DNA from: Verrucomicrobiota bacterium
Lineage (GTDB): Bacteria; Verrucomicrobiota; Verrucomicrobiia; CAIQCK01
NCBI GenBank assembly: GCA_016222825.1
Contig: JACRQF010000012.1
Location: 62,001-126,000 of the forward strand
Direction of reading: 5' to 3'
DNA length: 64,000 bases
Positions within the stretch are counted from its first letter, which is position 1; each line of letters opens with the position of its first letter. Below are positions 63,126-64,000 of this stretch, piece after piece. Below the pieces are notes generated by a model. That model saw only the letters and a program-made list of their open reading frames with translations. It ran no database searches and was not told the origin of the DNA. Both the position numbers and the translations under genes were made by a program.

Positions 63126-64000
63126 CTACCTCACCCTCACCAGCACAACGCCGTGCCGTGGCACAGTGGCGGTGAACTGGCCGTCGAACTTGCCGAGATC
63201 GCGCTGACGCCATAGATCGCGGACGGTTTTCTTGCCGGTGATGCCGATATCGCTCCACTTGGCGGTGACGGTTTCCTTGGTCTCGCCGCGGTTGCAGAGG
63301 CCGACGGCTTTGGAGCCGTCTTCCATGCGCTTGACCATGAGGAAGGTGTCGTCGGTGAGTTTGACGACGGCGGCGCTGTCGCCGAGGGGGTCCTGGTTGA
63401 CTTCGATGACTTCGGGGTTGCAAAGGACGTTGAGGGTGAAGGGGTCGAGCTGGCTCATGTCGCCGCTGTAGAAGAGCGGGGCGGCCATGAGGCTCCAGAG
63501 GGACATGAAGGAATACTGTTCGGTGGGGGTGAGGGGGCAGGGCTTGGGCGCGCCGCTGGTGCGGGCGTCGCCGATGAAGCCGATCTGGATGTAGTCGGGG
63601 TCGTTCCACGCGCCGGGCTTGGACCACTGGCGATACTCGGCGTTCTTGAGGGCGACGGCGAAGATGCGGTTCAGCTCCGCGCCGAGGTCGCCTGCGGTGC
63701 GCCAGCAATGGCCGCCGATCTCCGCGCCCCATTCCCAAACGTCGCCCATGCCGTATTGGCAGAGGTTGAAGACGATGTCGCGCGGGAGGCGCTGGAGGAT
63801 GCTGCCCATGAGCCGGTAGGGATGCTGGAGGGCTTGGAGGCTGGGCGCGGTCTTGCCCCAGAGGTAGATGTTCTTTGCTTTGGGATCCTTGCCCTCGGCG
63901 ATGTGACTGTAGGAGCACCAGTCGTATTTCAGGAAATCGAAGCCCCACTCGGCGAAGAGCCGGGCGTCCTGTTCCTCGTGCTGGTAGGCGCCGCAGTAGC
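63126..64000 (-). CDS. GH27 alpha-galactosidase, 3' part (gene runs off the window)
   Basis: The minus-strand frame is open to the window edge, so the N-terminal part is missing. Visible: YHEEQDARLFAEWGFDFLKYDWC, with the catalytic nucleophile Asp at 63921-63923; NLCQYGMGDVWEWG; and GAWNDPDYIQIG, with the acid/base Asp, then MAAPLFYSGDMSQL. The C-terminal beta domain ends in GVVLVRVR. In family GH27 this removes terminal alpha-linked galactose. Fits the glycan-degrading profile of the window. Confidence 0.9.
   Translation of the reverse strand, partial: YCGAYQHEEQDARLFAEWGFDFLKYDWCSYSHIAEGKDPKAKNIYLWGKTAPSLQALQHPYRLMGSILQRLPRDIVFNLCQYGMGDVWEWGAEIGGHCWRTAGDLGAELNRIFAVALKNAEYRQWSKPGAWNDPDYIQIGFIGDARTSGAPKPCPLTPTEQYSFMSLWSLMAAPLFYSGDMSQLDPFTLNVLCNPEVIEVNQDPLGDSAAVVKLTDDTFLMVKRMEDGSKAVGLCNRGETKETVTAKWSDIGITGKKTVRDLWRQRDLGKFDGQFTATVPRHGVVLVRVR

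Overview
The window is about 64 kb of GC-rich, densely packed, Gram-negative chromosome. The best fit is a member of the phylum Verrucomicrobia (Pedosphaera/Limisphaera-like). This is inferred from gene content and not from a marker tree: a full KDO/heptose/Lpt lipopolysaccharide operon that also carries HPr kinase (HprK), three tandem proteins resembling the TIGR04073 exosortase-associated family, Tat-exported Gfo/Idh/MocA oxidoreductases, DUF1080, PVC-type secreted glycosidases, and abundant short intergenic palindromic repeats. Only one RNA gene is seen, tRNA-Gln(UUG). There is no phage, integrase, transposase or CRISPR array.

Layout. (i) 1-9.7 kb: a polysaccharide-degradation island with a secreted methyltransferase, a GH116/DUF608 glycosidase carrying an inserted lectin-like domain, a six-hairpin glycosidase-like protein, two TIM-barrel glycosidase-like proteins and a PHP phosphoesterase. 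(ii) 9.7-10.9 kb: a 43-residue membrane peptide, a membrane-anchored receiver protein and an array of 21-bp palindromic units. (iii) 10.9-24.8 kb: one co-directional run of 15 genes, many joined by 4-bp ATGA overlaps: deoxyhypusine-synthase-like, hldE1, gmhB, kdsB, pyrG, kdsA, kdsC, lptC, lptA, lptB, hpf, hprK, ptsH, ptsI, a sugar nucleotidyltransferase and metK, closed by a terminator. It couples inner-core LPS precursor synthesis and export with a regulatory PTS lacking any visible EII. (iv) 25-30 kb: a TPR lipoprotein, a second 21-bp array, REPIN-like inverted repeats, two paralogous membrane micropeptides, tRNA-Gln, ispE, a YbaK-type deacylase and pcm. (v) 30-36.5 kb: a TMTC-like membrane/TPR protein, a decayed region, a secreted protein, three TIGR04073-like paralogues and trxB. 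(vi) 36.6-45.2 kb: comEC, an ECF sigma/anti-sigma/DUF3106 operon, rsmB, a very long GreA-like factor, a DUF4149 protein and a TPR protein. (vii) 45.3-53.9 kb: a giant double-pseudokinase protein ending in DUF1080, two sodium/solute symporters (one a pseudogene) flanking a URO-D family protein, and a TPR protein. (viii) 53.9-64 kb: a large secreted toroid protein, two sugar-nucleotidyltransferase genes (one fused to a GHMP sugar kinase), a Tat oxidoreductase, a third 21-bp array and the 3' part of a GH27 alpha-galactosidase.

The most unusual signal is three unrelated-sequence intergenic arrays (about 10.69, 26.06 and 62.40 kb) that share exactly the same 21-bp period, with each unit containing a small dyad. 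Also notable are two REPIN-like repeat families, the double pseudokinase with complementary missing catalytic residues, and the kinase-then-pyrophosphorylase fusion, which reverses the domain order of bifunctional fucokinase/pyrophosphorylase (FKP).
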